The notes under the pieces are model-generated. The model did no database searches, was not told the origin of the DNA, and saw only the letters and a program-made list of their open reading frames with translations. This document shows, in pieces, positions 23,242 through 35,967 of a DNA stretch of 64,000 nt. The translations under genes and the position numbers were made by a program. Position 1 is the first letter of the stretch, and each line of letters starts with the position of its first letter. This DNA is from Allantophomopsis cytisporea (lineage: Eukaryota > Ascomycota > Leotiomycetes > Phacidiales > Phacidiaceae): NCBI GenBank assembly GCA_024752435.1, contig CP103026.1:496001-560000 (forward strand). Direction: 5' to 3'.

Positions 23242-24873
23242 ATTGAATGAGTATCTTGGATAAGATGGTCCAGAAATTTTCACAGCAAGTACCTCTAATT
23301 ATCATAAGTAATTTCTGGAAGATAATCTCGCATTGTTGACGTTGATCACCATGACGACTAGTGACACCATCCATAGATGAATCAGAAACTATGCGAAAAA
23401 TCGTAGCCAAAAGTTAAACGCGAAAAAATCCAAAGCTAGACACAAATAACGCTGCGCATAGTGGCGATAAGCTTCTCATGTCTGCTTGAACATGGCTTTC
23501 GTTGCTACCAGATGCTCGTGAAGGAACCTAAACTCTAGTTACAGCAAAGACTTGTCTGAGAAGATTAGAGTTGGGAGTGATGTTCTCCCGCGACTTACAT
23601 TCCACCTGTGGACGCATAGCGCATTGTTCAATGACTTTCTTTCAAAAGAACGAGACTTTCCTACAGATAACCTTGGTAGGCATAGATGAGGAGCATTGTA
23701 TTAGAACGACAATAAGAAGAAAAACACAGCCCAATTCATACCTCTTGTATCGATCGATGGTGATACATGGCTCAAAGCCCGTCGTCATATCATGCTCACC
23801 TGTGCTAGTCATCTGATTCATCCAACTCACCCGCAGAACGAGATTGTTCAGATGCTTGAGCCACTTTGCCACATAGGTTGCGATAATGCGTTGCTGTCGA
23901 TCTGGACTGGCCAGGTCGTGACAAAGCATTAGCGCGAGCCAACATAAAGTTTAGATATCAAGGTTGGTTGGTGAGCATCGCCGGTATGTTCGCCTCATAT
24001 TTTGGAGTGGCGATCGCATCTGTCTATAGGATTTCCTCGCACCGGCGGACTAGTTGTTGGGTGGATAGCCATTAGCAAATCCCCACAATTGTATACTTCC
24101 ACTCTTTGAAGCTATTGTCATTTTTGGTGTCCTTTTTTTCGGCGCTTAGGAACGGAACGTGCCGAGGAGGCTGGGGTGGTGGGGGCAATGCAATGGGAAA
24201 AGATGAATGCGCTTCTGCAAAATACATCATGAATTTCCGCCTCTCTAAGATAACGACCTACCTAGTCATGGCAAATGATCCACCTCCTTAATCCGAAGCT
24301 AATTGGACAACCACATCGGATCATCAGCAAAGATGCATCAAGACGTAGTGTATGTACTTGACTTTACATTTTGAGGAGAGTTTTAATGTACCTCAAAGCA
24401 ATCATTGAAAGTGATGCTTATCTCTGAATACTGAGAACATGATTTTAGTTGCGGCAGGAACACGGTTGCTGAATCGACTAACACGGAGATAACAGGTCAT
24501 CCTCTTCTCATCCAATTCATGTATGAAGAATGTACGGGTCTATGTCTCAACAAGAAATTTACTATACACATTGGAATCAGTAGCGAGGTTTGTATTTGCG
24601 CACTTTATATCAAGACTTATTGAGTATCGGACTTATTCAGGAGCACAAAGGGGGTTTTCTAGGTCATATATGTACCAATAACTTGATTACTATTATGGAG
24701 CACGTCTAGACAAACTCCCTCCAACCCAGTCACCTCCAATATCCAAGCGATTCCTGCAATTCTCACCAAAGAGCTTCGAGTCTCCATATCTGTCTTGTGC
24801 ATCCTCCTCCACATTACAGACTTCGACTGGACTTTAGAGATGGACATCGTGCCTCGGACAAAGGCTCGGCATC
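23242..24873. other. Intergenic, promoter side of the collagen-like gene; no gene recognised
   Basis: About 1.6 kb with only short frames and no recognisable family. A G-rich run (about 24160-24185) is present. It presumably contains the collagen-like gene's promoter near 23242-23500 and the 3' UTR of the small secreted protein. Confidence 0.5.
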
Positions 24874-25161
24874 TTATGTGCAGCGGTTGCGGTCGAGGAA
24901 CTCAAAGTAGGTGATGCATTTGGCGCTGGACAACTGGCCGCCGTATGCAGTGTTTATGTCATCACACACGCAGTCTGTGATATTATCTCCACATGTGGCT
25001 GCGCAGCGCCCGGTAGGGTATGTACACTCGATAGCCTCTCCTGCACAGGTTCTGCGTTCGGACAAAACTGCACCTGCTTCTGGAGCTGCGGTTGGTGTAG
25101 CTGAGGCAAATGCTGCGAGCAAGGCGACAACGGCCGAGAGAACGCGGATATCGGAACGCAT
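24874..25161 (-). CDS. Small secreted cysteine-rich protein
   Basis: Intronless, 95 residues. The start at 25161 gives a textbook signal peptide (MRSDIRVLSAVVALLAAFASA); the longer open frame upstream lacks one. A short pro-like segment ends at ERR, then the mature part has eight cysteines (RRTC, IEC, GRC, ATC, TDC, VC, AKC, NRC). Even cysteine number and small size suggest a disulfide-bonded extracellular protein, such as a candidate effector or surface protein. No family was recognised and no function is assigned. An AT-rich TATA-like stretch (about 25368-25385) lies some 200 bp upstream on the coding strand. Confidence 0.65.
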   Translation of the reverse strand: MRSDIRVLSAVVALLAAFASATPTAAPEAGAVLSERRTCAGEAIECTYPTGRCAATCGDNITDCVCDDINTAYGGQLSSAKCITYFEFLDRNRCT

Positions 25162-27615
25162 GGTGAGTTTTGGATTGGTTGGTCGAAGTTGGCTGGACTG
25201 ATGTTGAACGGCTTTCGTTTTTTGGAACGGTTGAAAGCTGAAGTGATAACTGGATAGATGATCGCTCAATAGCAAGACAAACAGTGAATGATCTGGTAAA
25301 ATGACGGAGATGATAATGATCTTTGGAATGGTGAGGAGAGGAATTTCTGAGAGAACAAGTCAGCATTATATATACATATATATTATGATTTCCATCCCTT
25401 GGTCTACAGAAGTCCGCCTCATATCAATGTCACCGCAGTCAAATTCGGCTCTCGGGGAGTCTGCGGCTCAGAGTGAGACAAAAGCTGCTTGTTTTGACGA
25501 TCTTCGGGTGATCTTATCTCCAATATGATAAATCAAAACTCTATTTTATACCTGTAGCGAGAAATACAGAAGCTTAAGTTTAGAGAAAGACACAAGTGTT
25601 CTAAACCTAATTCTAGTTTCCAACTTTATGATTTCGAAGAAAGTCCTGCCGACTACTCCTTATCCCCTTAGAATCAAACGACTCAGATATTAAAAAGGTT
25701 ATACCTCCAAGCCTCACTTTTTGAAGGCTGATACGGGTATTCAATTTATCCTTTCTAAGTCGTTTGACTCCAAAAGGATAGAGACTCCACAAACTACCAA
25801 TCTCCGCTGTCCTTGTGAGGTTTCGAATATGTTCACCTGACTCCGGAACAATTATGTTAAGATCCAATCAGGGCAGTTTTCAGGTCAAGATAGACTCAGA
25901 AGAGATGCTTATCGTTCTCCGGTAACAATTGCGGAGGACTGTACAATGTGCACACTCTGCTCCATTTTAATTCTAGACAACCAAGAACTTAAGCTCTGCG
26001 TAATAAACATACGTAATTCATGAACAAGTTATTACTGATAATATTCAATGAACTGATGATCTTCAAATTGATATATTCTGCGCAACTTGGCAATTCAGGA
26101 CAAACTGTATAGCAAAAGTGATATCCCAATAAGCGACTGCTGGGACGAGAGATCGTTCATCATAGTTATCTTTCGGTACCTGTTCACATCTTGTTAGTAT
26201 ATATGAGTACTCAATACATGGATAAGTTAGAGGCATCAGGTCACTAACTACAAATGTGAGACTTTAAGCATATAGAGTATGAGGCTGGCAGTTGAGAGAC
26301 TCTCATATACATTGATGAAAGCGTGAAGGGTAGTAACGAGTACCTCAGCGTAATCTTCACTGGTCATAGGACAGCAGGTTATAGAGAACATGTGCAATGA
26401 TTACTCTCTAACGTCATGATCTTGATTGAAAAGTGAGTGAACCGTATGTCTCCTCGGTTATCCACGATGAAGATTGCTGAAAAGAATTGAGATGTTAACG
26501 GTCAAAAGGATGAGAGATATCCAAAATATAACTATCGCACAGCTTGCCAATTACCTGACAGTTACATGAATGTTATCGTAAGCCTCAGATCGCAGGAGAT
26601 CCTAGCAGTACTTCAATGCAGCATTTGATTTGGTTTCATACGACGCAGACATCAAAGTTTGGTGGAAAGCATACCGGGCGAATTTTCGCTCGATGAAGTT
26701 CGGACTCTGTATATGTATGCATGTTGATCTTTGAGCCCCATTATTATTGAAGCTGATGTTTGCGGGGCACTAGGTAGATTATCGGGCGGGGACCGGGCTA
26801 ACGTCGTAACTCGTAACCTTATGCCAGGTACACAACTCCTAAAAGGCATGCTGTCGTCATTTCACCCTACGTAGCTTTTTACTGCTGCACAACAATATCC
26901 GTTGACTCTGTAAAGCACCTTTGTACGGTAGTCGGAGCTGAGATCCTACAATCTGTCATCTCCGATGCCCAGTTTATTAAACTGCATTATCAAGGAATAT
27001 TTCTGATCAATACGCCTGGCAGACAGATTCGCAGACTATTTGCTTCAAGTCACTAGCTGGCAAGGACTGCGTCAACAAGTCCTCACAATTTGAATGAATT
27101 TCATACTCCAGGTAAATTTGGTCATCCTTTCAAACCTCTCAACCCATTTTGTTGACAACACCAGCCAGATGTTATCGATTCCTCATCCAATAAATCGAAT
27201 ATCAACAAAATCTGGACAGCTCAGTATCTCGGCACGACGAATAGTACAATACTTATGGTATAGCATGTTGGCCCTATGAAACAAAATGCTTGTTTTAATC
27301 ATAAAGGTCTCTGGCGAGGGTTTAAATCTGTGTATTCATGAAATAAATCAAAACCATATTGAATTCAGTTAACTACATACATGGCAGAAAAAAAGAAAGA
27401 AAAGAAAAGAAAAGGTTGTTATTGAGTATACATAATCTCAAGACTAATATCAGGTAACACTATTGGCCTTGCTATTAGGCATCCGCCAAGACTTTCGACA
27501 TTCAAGCTTCTACTTATATAAACGATAAGTCATCAACGTCGCCTTTCAATAGCTAAAACACAGATGGCAATGAAAATTTATATTTTCCATTCTGAAAACC
27601 TTGCCAATCGCAATC
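25162..27615. other. Intergenic, no gene recognised
   Basis: About 2.45 kb holding the divergent promoters of the small secreted protein and the acyltransferase. Only short frames are seen. A purine-rich AAAG/AAGA run lies near 27390-27417. Confidence 0.5.
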
Positions 27616-28821
27616 ATGAAATCATCAATAATGCTTCGTCCTACCTCTACAAGTACCAGCCCGGCCCGTCTCTCCTACCTCTCAAATTTCCGCTCCTTTC
27701 TCACTGCGCTTGTTATCATCCACCACACCGCAATCGCATATGGCGGAACAGGAACATGGCCATATCACTCGCGATTTGAAGGACATCAACACTCCTTACC
27801 ATTGATTGCCTTCAACGTCATCAATCAGACTTTCTTCATGGCGTCTTTCTTCTTCCTATCAGGTCACTTTTCATCAGTTTCGTTGATAAGGAAATCTCCG
27901 CGGGTCTTCTTGCATGGCAAGCTTCTCCGTCTGGGTGTCCCTGCTCTGATTTCAACAATCTTCTGGACGCCTATTCAGCTGGCTATCGTACGCATAGGAG
28001 CTGGACAGGAAATCGATTTTTCGTTCTTGTTCAACTACTGGCGTGGTCTTAGAGGCGTTCGGGGACCAGTCTGGTATTGCGCTACTCTACTCTGTTTCGA
28101 CACCATTGCCGCATTCCTAAGAGAGCTGTCAGTTGTGTTTTCTCCAACAAGCAAAGCTCGCGCTTCAATTCATATGCAGAACTATTCAAAACAGGTTTCT
28201 TCGCGTGCTCTGCTCATTGGCGTCGTAATAAGTAGTATCGCCTCATTTCTCATCCGCTTGTATTATCCAATCGGTACGACATTTGTCCCTTTGAGCCTGC
28301 AGCTAGGCTACCTACCACAATATGTCGCTGCCTATATCCTAGGCTTTACAGTCTCTTCTCTCGAAAATGTAAGTCTGAGTTCTACGGCGATATCATCTCT
28401 TATGAGCTCGGCTTTTCTCGCTGGTGTTGTCGCATTTAAGCAAGTGTTGGAAGTGTCGAATAGAATAGATCAGAGAAATCCTGTTGATGAAGTTTGTGGT
28501 GGATGGAACCTGTTGGCCGCGTGCTACGCAATTTGGAATGAGACTGTGGGCCTTCTCCTTGGGGTTGGAATGTCATCTTTGTTCTGGAAACTTCTAAATA
28601 TAGAGTGGAGCATTCGTGGATTAGGAGAGATAAGCCAATACGCTTATGCCGCTTTTTTGTTACATTCAGTGGTTTCTGTTGGGGTGCAGATAGCTTTGGA
28701 TGATTGGAACGGTAGCGCTGTTATGAAGACAGCTGTTGTCGCAATATTAACAGTGACAGGTAGTTGGATCTTAGGTTGGGCAGCTTTAAAGATTCCAGGA
28801 TGGAAGAATATAATAGGCTAA
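27616..28821 (+). CDS. Membrane acyltransferase, family 3 (PF01757 type)
   Basis: Intronless, 401 residues, about ten predicted membrane helices. The N-terminal LSYLSNFRSFLTALVIIHHTAIAYGG carries the conserved Arg/His environment of acyltransferase-3 proteins. FFMASFFFLSGHFS, LLRLGVPAL and GPVWYCATLL match the OPgC/MdoC-like fungal subgroup. These integral membrane enzymes transfer acyl groups to carbohydrates or other acceptors; the substrate is unknown. The first true ATG of the open frame is 27616; ATG 27631 is also possible. It converges on the FAD oxidase with about 200 bp between them. Confidence 0.83.
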   Translation: MKSSIMLRPTSTSTSPARLSYLSNFRSFLTALVIIHHTAIAYGGTGTWPYHSRFEGHQHSLPLIAFNVINQTFFMASFFFLSGHFSSVSLIRKSPRVFLHGKLLRLGVPALISTIFWTPIQLAIVRIGAGQEIDFSFLFNYWRGLRGVRGPVWYCATLLCFDTIAAFLRELSVVFSPTSKARASIHMQNYSKQVSSRALLIGVVISSIASFLIRLYYPIGTTFVPLSLQLGYLPQYVAAYILGFTVSSLENVSLSSTAISSLMSSAFLAGVVAFKQVLEVSNRIDQRNPVDEVCGGWNLLAACYAIWNETVGLLLGVGMSSLFWKLLNIEWSIRGLGEISQYAYAAFLLHSVVSVGVQIALDDWNGSAVMKTAVVAILTVTGSWILGWAALKIPGWKNIIG

Positions 28822-29024
28822 TAATAGCTAATCTATAATCCTATGAGTTCATCCGTGGCTAGCATATACATAAATAATCGTTTTGGAGCCTTTTTTCTAC
28901 TTATGATGAAGAGACTGAAAGATCGGCTCGAATAAATATGTGGTTTGGAAAAGGGAGTGCAGCATCGAAGAATTATATTAACTTTAACATATGTTGATAA
29001 ACGAAAGCATATCGAATTCTATCC

Positions 29025-30635
29025 TTAAGCGCCAATCTTGAATCCACCCGGCATCAAGTACTGGAACAATCTCTCAGGATCATAAGATCTCGAGATGTTC
29101 AATAGCCTCTCCTCATTGACACTTCCGTATCCAGGGTAGATACTCTGGAATCCAGCGGAGTCACCCATGTAGTTGAAGGCATCAAAAATACCTGCAGCCT
29201 TGGTGGCGTTGTTGATCGCCTCAGTAGTATTCTGGAGCCATTGGTAGACAACCTCGTCGTAGTCACTGCCAATCCATTCCACGACTTCGGCCCAGCACAA
29301 GTAGGTACCCTTAGATGCGTCAAGTCCGAGAGCGTTTCCAGTTCTGTTGTCGGCAGTACCTGCGGAGAGCCAAAGCTCACCGATAGGTTGCCAGTCGATC
29401 TCGATAATGGAGATGTTCTCGGCAGGGAGGACAGCATAGAGGTCTGGAAGGGCATCAAAGAAGGTCTGGTTGACGATCTGAACACCGTTGAGAATCTCAT
29501 CGCGAGTCTTGCCGACGATTGTACCAGCGACGAAGATATCATTAATATCTTCAACAACAAGGGCTCCGGTCTCGGCCGAGAAGTTGGCAAGGGTGCGGAA
29601 AGACAAGGTGCTGGAAATTGCGGGGATGTCGGTAAAGGACTTGAAACACTCTGGGAATGAGACATTTGGAGAATCATAGAATAAAATGACAGAGCCGAGA
29701 GTTCCAGCACTGGTTGGGACGAGAGCTGGTACAATGTGGGAAAGGGAATCGTTGATGTTGGAGGCATAATCGGCAGTAGCAGCAAGGAACTGTGGAACGT
29801 ATTCGGCTGCGACAGTGTAGACACCCGCCCAGATCTGTGGAGATGGGAAAGTCTTGAGGGTGAATTTGGTGACAATACCGAAGTTGCTGCTGCCTCCCTT
29901 CAGGGCCCAGAACAAATCGGCATTCTCAGTGAGAGACGCTGTGACAATGGACCCATTGGCGAGAACAACCTCATAGGAGAGGACGTTGTCTGCAGCAAAT
30001 CCGTGCTGGTTACCATGGAAGTTGATACCTCCAGCGAGAAGGAGACCAGGGACACCGACGGGACCGAGACGGCCACCTGCGACAGCAAGCTCATATGGCT
30101 CAAGGTAGTCGTACACGTCTTGCCATCTGTGAGAAGGTCCGAGCTCGAGCGTAGTCAAATCGTCAGAGACTTGCAGAGTGGTCAGGTTAGACATAACAAT
30201 AAGTACTCCATTGTCGATATTGTTTGAGCCCTAGAATAGTTAGAACATATTGCATGACGAGATTTGCGGTCAACGTACCTTTATTCCCATATGACCACCA
30301 CCACGGACAGCGAATTGGGTATCAGCATCACTCAGGATTGGGATCGCTGTTGCGATATCCTCCGCGGATGTTGGTCGGAAAACACATAATGGGTTCAGAT
30401 ACTCAGTCTCAGACCAGAAGTTGTGGTTTTCATACTCATAGACATCTGTATCTGGTGTGAATACCTTAGTTGGGAAGGTAAGGGCCAGAGCAGTACATCC
30501 GTCATCGCATCCACATCTGGCATCGAACGCAGATGCAGATGCAATATCAGCTTCGATACCAATTTTAGTAGCAGAAACAGATGAGACAACAGGAAGCAGT
30601 GATGCAACACTACGAACAAAGAGTGAAGATCGCAT
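29025..30635 (-). CDS. Secreted FAD-dependent oxidoreductase (BBE-like, PCMH-type)
   Basis: A 520-residue protein in two exons, with an intron at 30278-30231. Residues 1-22 form a signal peptide. The PCMH FAD domain is clear: LCVFRPTSAEDIATAI, then RGGGHMG with His115 at the expected 8-alpha covalent flavin position, LGPVGVPGLLLAGGINF and WALKGGSSNFGIVTKF. The C-terminal end, NEERLLNISRSYDPERLFQYLMPGG, is the berberine-bridge-like BBE tail. Such enzymes oxidise alcohols, sugars or alkaloid-like substrates, producing H2O2, outside or in the secretory path. Several N-glycosylation sequons are present. A Y or other second flavin-linking residue could not be judged. Confidence 0.9.
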
Positions 30636-32995
30636 GGCTGCGGACGGTTTGGTAAGAAAAAGATCTGAAAGGAACGGCTTTTTTCGTTATTTTAGTAGGA
30701 AAGCAAGCAGGATATAATAATGGCGGAACGGTATATAATAGGGTTCACGCCTCTCCGCCTTACCTGCGGGATGGGCTCAGGTCCAGGAGGTCTCTCTACA
30801 TGGTTCAACAAAACGCAATTCCAGAGGTTAGCATTCTAATGGGCCAAACTAATATTCTGCGGGGCAGAGGCCTTCTTCGGCGATATCATCCACGTGGAAA
30901 GGGGGTGCTTGGTCGTGAGAAGATCCCAGCTCTCAGGTCTAACTAAGCTTAGTATCGGAAATCCGAGAAACTCTCATCTCTTCAAGGGCGTTCATGAGAG
31001 TTCATGGGGTGGGCTTCATGGGGGCCTTCATGGGGTGCTTTCGTGTTCAGATGAATTGAGTTCAAGAAATAAGGTAGGGCTTAAGGAAGGTATGGTTGAT
31101 GGACAAACATATTGTGCTAAGAGTGTTCGTGCTGGTCTGAGTTGAGGGGCATCGAATCGTAGGAGCAGGGTATGCGTCGGTAAATATGGTGTTCAAGTTC
31201 AGAGTACCTGGAAGCTTGAGCAACAGTCGGATGAGGCTCTCAGGCTTGAGGACGGCTTTCCGTCTCCTCCGTACCTGCGAACCTTACTGGTACCTTACAT
31301 TAGCTGCGAACATCAAGTACTAGATGTTTCGGCACTTCACGATACACCGTTACCTTACTCGTCCTTTATCCTTATGAGCATGTTCCTGACTAATGAACTT
31401 ATCAGATCATAAAACCGAGGGACATCTGAAAGCTCAATTTTAAATCGAGTGCCGTGGCCTCCGGCGTCATCCGGCGGCATCCGACTTTCACCCTCAAGGC
31501 ACCGTTGCTGCTCTCGTCGACCGTTTGGCAACATCGAGCGAGCAACAGAGAGCATCGTTGGCAGATAACGTTCATCGATTGTCTAAGGTAGTGAGTGATC
31601 TTATTCAATGAAACATACTCAGAGCATTAATGAGCTTGATTCACTCATCCCACGCTTGTTGCGTACTGCACGTTGTCGGTGAGGCCAATGAGCGTTGAGG
31701 TAACTAATTCCTGGAGGTTTCACCGTTGCATCTTGAAATACTTACACACCTTTCGCACTGCAAATGCAATGCATGAGATGGACCATCATTTCGAGGAGAT
31801 TGCTTTATGTACAACAACACACACACACATAATCACATACATAATTACAGGAGTATTAGGAGCCCATCCTTATTGTGCTTGCTATCGGTTTTAAGAAGAG
31901 TGACAATCGAGCTTGACCAGCGAAGAGTGGTGACATGGCATCGGACTTGTCTCGGGTGTCGCTTATGTAATTCGTTGTGCGCACCAAGAGCACTTGAAGG
32001 CAGAAGATCCTTCCTAACCCCCGTTCAAAACCCCACACATCTCACCAAGCGTCTCTAGTAACCCCAGCTTCCCATGCATATATGGCATCAATAAGATTTG
32101 GATCTGCACAGGTACACGTGGGAACATGCCTGAGGACCCTATCTGAATACTTCTCCATGTGCTCACCTTTGTTGTGCTCCTGCTTGCCCCTCTTGAACCC
32201 TTGTTCCGCCTTGCTAAAATTGTGGTAATATGGCACCATGTCCATCCGCTTTATGATGATTATTGTCTCTTCAATACCACTGAAGCTTCGCTATCGTTGA
32301 CCCCAGTACACATTCCACTGCGATGACCCAACGCTATGGACACGAAAAGCCAACGGCTCTTTATGAACCTGGCCAACCTGGAACCTATGACGGTGAGAAG
32401 TGGCATTTTCGACAGCACATCCAAGCAAAGATGAATGTCTAGGGACATATGGATCTTCATCTCCTCCACCATGTTCATATGCACAATGAAAAATACTGCA
32501 CACCTGATCATGTATTCTCCCAGTTATTTGGCGACCGCGCTTCCCGACATCGCTGCTGTTCATCTTGATCAGAAAATTTTATCCGTGCTTTCACGATATA
32601 TGCAAGGGTCAGGTTTGGTTCAAATTTGTCGGGCTCCAGATTCTATACCCAAGTAATATAGATGGAGAACTATTTGTCTTTATCATTGGTAGCTCCTTCC
32701 ATCGCACTATGATACTACTAGTGCACAGCGCAGATATAACACATGGATGGGCTTAAGGACAAGTGATAGGGAACTTTGAGTGAATGATGACGATCCCCAG
32801 GTCTTGACTACTCCAAGACCCTTGTTATATATGCCGAAAGACGATCTAGAGCTGTATCCTACTCCACGAACATAGATATGATAAAGGCTCTTCGACCGCC
32901 CTTGCTCAAACTGTTGGAGTTGACGTTCTTTTGAAATCTTGAATCCAGTCCTTACTACTCACCATATACATTCCTTTATGACATTATAACCTATC
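30636..32995. other. Intergenic, no gene recognised
   Basis: About 2.4 kb between divergent genes. It contains four near copies of TTCATGGGG or TTCATGAGAG at 30991-31045 and a short CA run near 31820-31832. No credible coding frame. Confidence 0.5.
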
Positions 32996-34562
32996 ATGTC
33001 AGAAATCATCTACGCCTCAGCACCTCCTCCAGGAGTCCCTCGGGATCCCGATGCTCCATACTCATCCGCTGGGCTACAGGCCTGCACTTGGGTCTTCCTT
33101 CCACTCGCTTTTATCTCTGTCGTTATTCGCCTTTATACAAGAACTCGAATTGTAGGAGCAGTATCTGTGGATGATTGTGAGGATAATTGCTTGACATCCA
33201 TAGAAATTCGCTAACACTGGTAGATCTGATGATTTGTGCCATGATACTCTCCATCACAATGTCTGTTTTTGTCATCAGCCGTATGTTACCATTGGAACGA
33301 GTCACTGGAAACTCACTAATCATTGAATAGTATTTGATTATGGTCTTGGCAAGCATTTGTACAACGTTCCTGTTACGGACTTATACCCAAGCTTCATGAA
33401 GGTAAGTTGGCATTTTGTCAGGTCTAGAAAAGTATTACACTATTCAAGCACATACTGACAAAGTTTCAGAGCAACCTGCTTGCCGCCATCGTCTTCTGTG
33501 CAGCAACCGGATTCGCGAAGACGTCAATTCTAGTTTTCTATCACCGCATCTTTCCAACCAAGTCTTTCCGCGCTGTCATTTACGTTCTTATATTCTACGT
33601 CGCCGGATACTCTGTTGCATCCGTCTTCGTCAACATCTTTAGTTGCGACCCCGTTGCTGCTTCCTGGGACTACAACCTTGCCTTGACTGCCAAATGCATC
33701 GATCGTCCAGCGTTCTATTTCGCCCAGGCCGCACTTGGAATTGTAGCCGATTTTGCAACCCTTATTGCTCCTATGTAAGTCTTGCTAACACCCTCTCGAA
33801 ATTCATACTAATGATCTGTAGCCCAATGATGATGAAATTGCAATTGCCTATGAGACAAAAAGTCGGAATCGCGGGTCTCCTTACAACTGGTGGATTGTAA
33901 GTACCAATATCTGACATTACGAGATCTCTAATACTAATGGACCTAGTGTATGTATTATCAGTATCATTCGCCTGCAATCAATTTACCAGCTCTTGAAGTC
34001 ACCTGACCTTACAAGTATGGCACCTCTTCTTGTTATATAAGTCATTATACTAACCACTTATCTAGTGGCCACTACTCCTGCTCTCACATGGTGCACAGTT
34101 GAGCTCAACACATCTATCCTCGGAGGCTGTATCTCCACCATCAAGCCATTCCTCCGCGAGTATTTTCCGTCCCTGCTGGGACGGAGTAGTGCCTCAAGAT
34201 CAAAGACGTACGCAACCAACACCAATCGCTATACCTACAATACCAAGACCGCCCGCAGCACAGGTGGACGTATGAGCAAATTCGACCCGCTTAGCAGCAC
34301 TATTGTTGTGGGAGGAGAAGAAGCGCGAGCCGATATGAAAATGCCGGCAACCACGAGTCAAGAGTGCATTATCCCGCCAAGTACCAAGGAGGTCACTACC
34401 ATCGACATTGAGAAGGGGCTGCAAAGGAAGGATACCGATGGTAGTCTCGAGACGGACGATTCGCATCAAGGCATGGGTATCGTCAAGACGATGGAGTATA
34501 GCCACACTTATGAGACTGCATCGCAGATCGAGATGATGAGCATTGATTTGGAGCACGATTAA
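32996..34562 (+). CDS. Fungal rhodopsin-like integral membrane protein (7 TM)
   Basis: A 417-residue protein in seven exons, with introns at 33177-33223, 33281-33330, 33402-33469, 33775-33821, 33897-33946 and 34015-34065. Joining restores the features of the Fung_rhodopsin (PF20684-type) family: VVIRLYTRTRI, SVDDYLMICAM, YGLGKHLYNVP, KTSILVFYHRIFP, SCDPVAASWD and WCTVELNTSILGGCISTIKPFL. Seven helices are followed by a hydrophilic tail of about 110 residues rich in Ser/Thr. These are plasma-membrane or vacuolar proteins of unknown ligand, related in fold to PTH11-type receptors but without a CFEM domain here. Confidence 0.87.
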
Positions 34563-34838
34563 GCATTCTTTTACAATTTCCTTTTTTTCACCTTTCCTTT
34601 TTGTTTTCCTCTATACTTCTCTTTCGATCGCTTTGGACCTTTTGGAATGACGGGGCACTGGACTGGGTGCGGGAGCCGGGAGTATGGGATGGGCTTGGGG
34701 GCACTGGTACGGGTATGATGCTTCATGAACACTTTTTCACGTATATGTACCACAACATGGAATAGATATCCACAAATATCCACAATTATATAATAATGAT
34801 AATTTGCTTCAATTTTTCAAGTCGTGCTACGGAGCGTA

Positions 34839-35967
34839 TTACTGCTTCTGTTCGGTCTCGGCCTCGGTCTTGGCGTTTGCTCGTAGATCCTCAACGAACT
34901 CGAGTATTCCGATGGACTCCACTCCTTGTAGTCCGAGCTTCAGGAAACCTTTTTCCTTGTCCATCCGCGTCGACATGGCTTTTAGTTCTTCTACGTCCCA
35001 AGCAGCATATACAAAACGTCCATGCAGAAAATGAGACGCGGATGTGGCCGCCCAGACACAAAAGGCTCCTACAAGACTTTCTGTTGTTCAAAATTTAGTG
35101 TCGCCTCAAAACCGTATGAGTCAAGAAGTTTCATACTGAATGTCGATCTTAGTCAGAATATTTGTAAAATAAAAGACTCACCGTCGTCCCATGGCAACGT
35201 GTCTTTGGTATAACCATGCTTCTTCACCGCATCCGTGAGATAGGCTCCAGGATGGACATTCAAAATCATACATTGTCCGACGTTAACTTCTTCAGCCATA
35301 TGTTGAAACATTCCCGTTGTGGCCATCTTGGTAGCTCCGTAAGCTCCATGACCCGGCGTTGGGTGAATGTGTGCTTCGGCAGAGGAAATATGAATGAGAG
35401 TCTGACAAAATATCAGCAACTTGATAGTCGGGACTCTTGATTTAAAGGTACGAAAACCTTTCCATTTAGAGGGCCTTGTCTCAAAAAGAAATCTGCAAAC
35501 TGCAAGGGCGCATGGACGTTCGCCTCATACATCTTCCAAGTGCGCCCCAGTCCGTTCTCTTGATCTCGTAGGGCGCGATTTTCAGCAATAACTGCATTTA
35601 AGACGAGCACATCAACTTTGACATTTTCTTTCCCCAAGCCTTCCCACAGTCCTTCAATGGCTCGGGGATCATGGACATCGCACACTTTCCCAATCACAGC
35701 TGGCATTTCTTTTCCTTGGGCAGAAGCTGCATGCGTGGACAGATTTTTTAGAGCGGAGTCCAGGAGATCCTGTCTGCGACCCGTGATGATCACACATGCG
35801 GCACCAGCGGCCACAAAGCCACGTGCGATCGCATGGCCAATACCGAGTGTGGAGCCTGTTATGAGGATAGTGCGGCCTGCTTGGGAGTTCTGAGGGTTCT
35901 CCACGGATATAGCTGGATATGAAGCACGATGGTGGGGATGAGTAAGAGAATGAGGACTGACGTTCAT
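34839..35967 (-). CDS. Short-chain dehydrogenase/reductase
   Basis: A 325-residue protein in three exons, with introns at 35451-35402 and 35181-35081. TGSTLGIGHAIA near residue 37 is the SDR cofactor motif; VDVLVLNAV is the NNAG-equivalent (NAV here, slightly divergent). HISSAEAH supplies the catalytic Ser region, and YGATK the Tyr-x3-Lys pair. The third exon, recovered beyond the 101-bp intron, encodes WAATSASHFLHGRFVYAAWDVEELKA, the usual fungal SDR C-terminus. It is a soluble oxidoreductase with unknown substrate. It converges on the rhodopsin-like gene. Confidence 0.87.
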
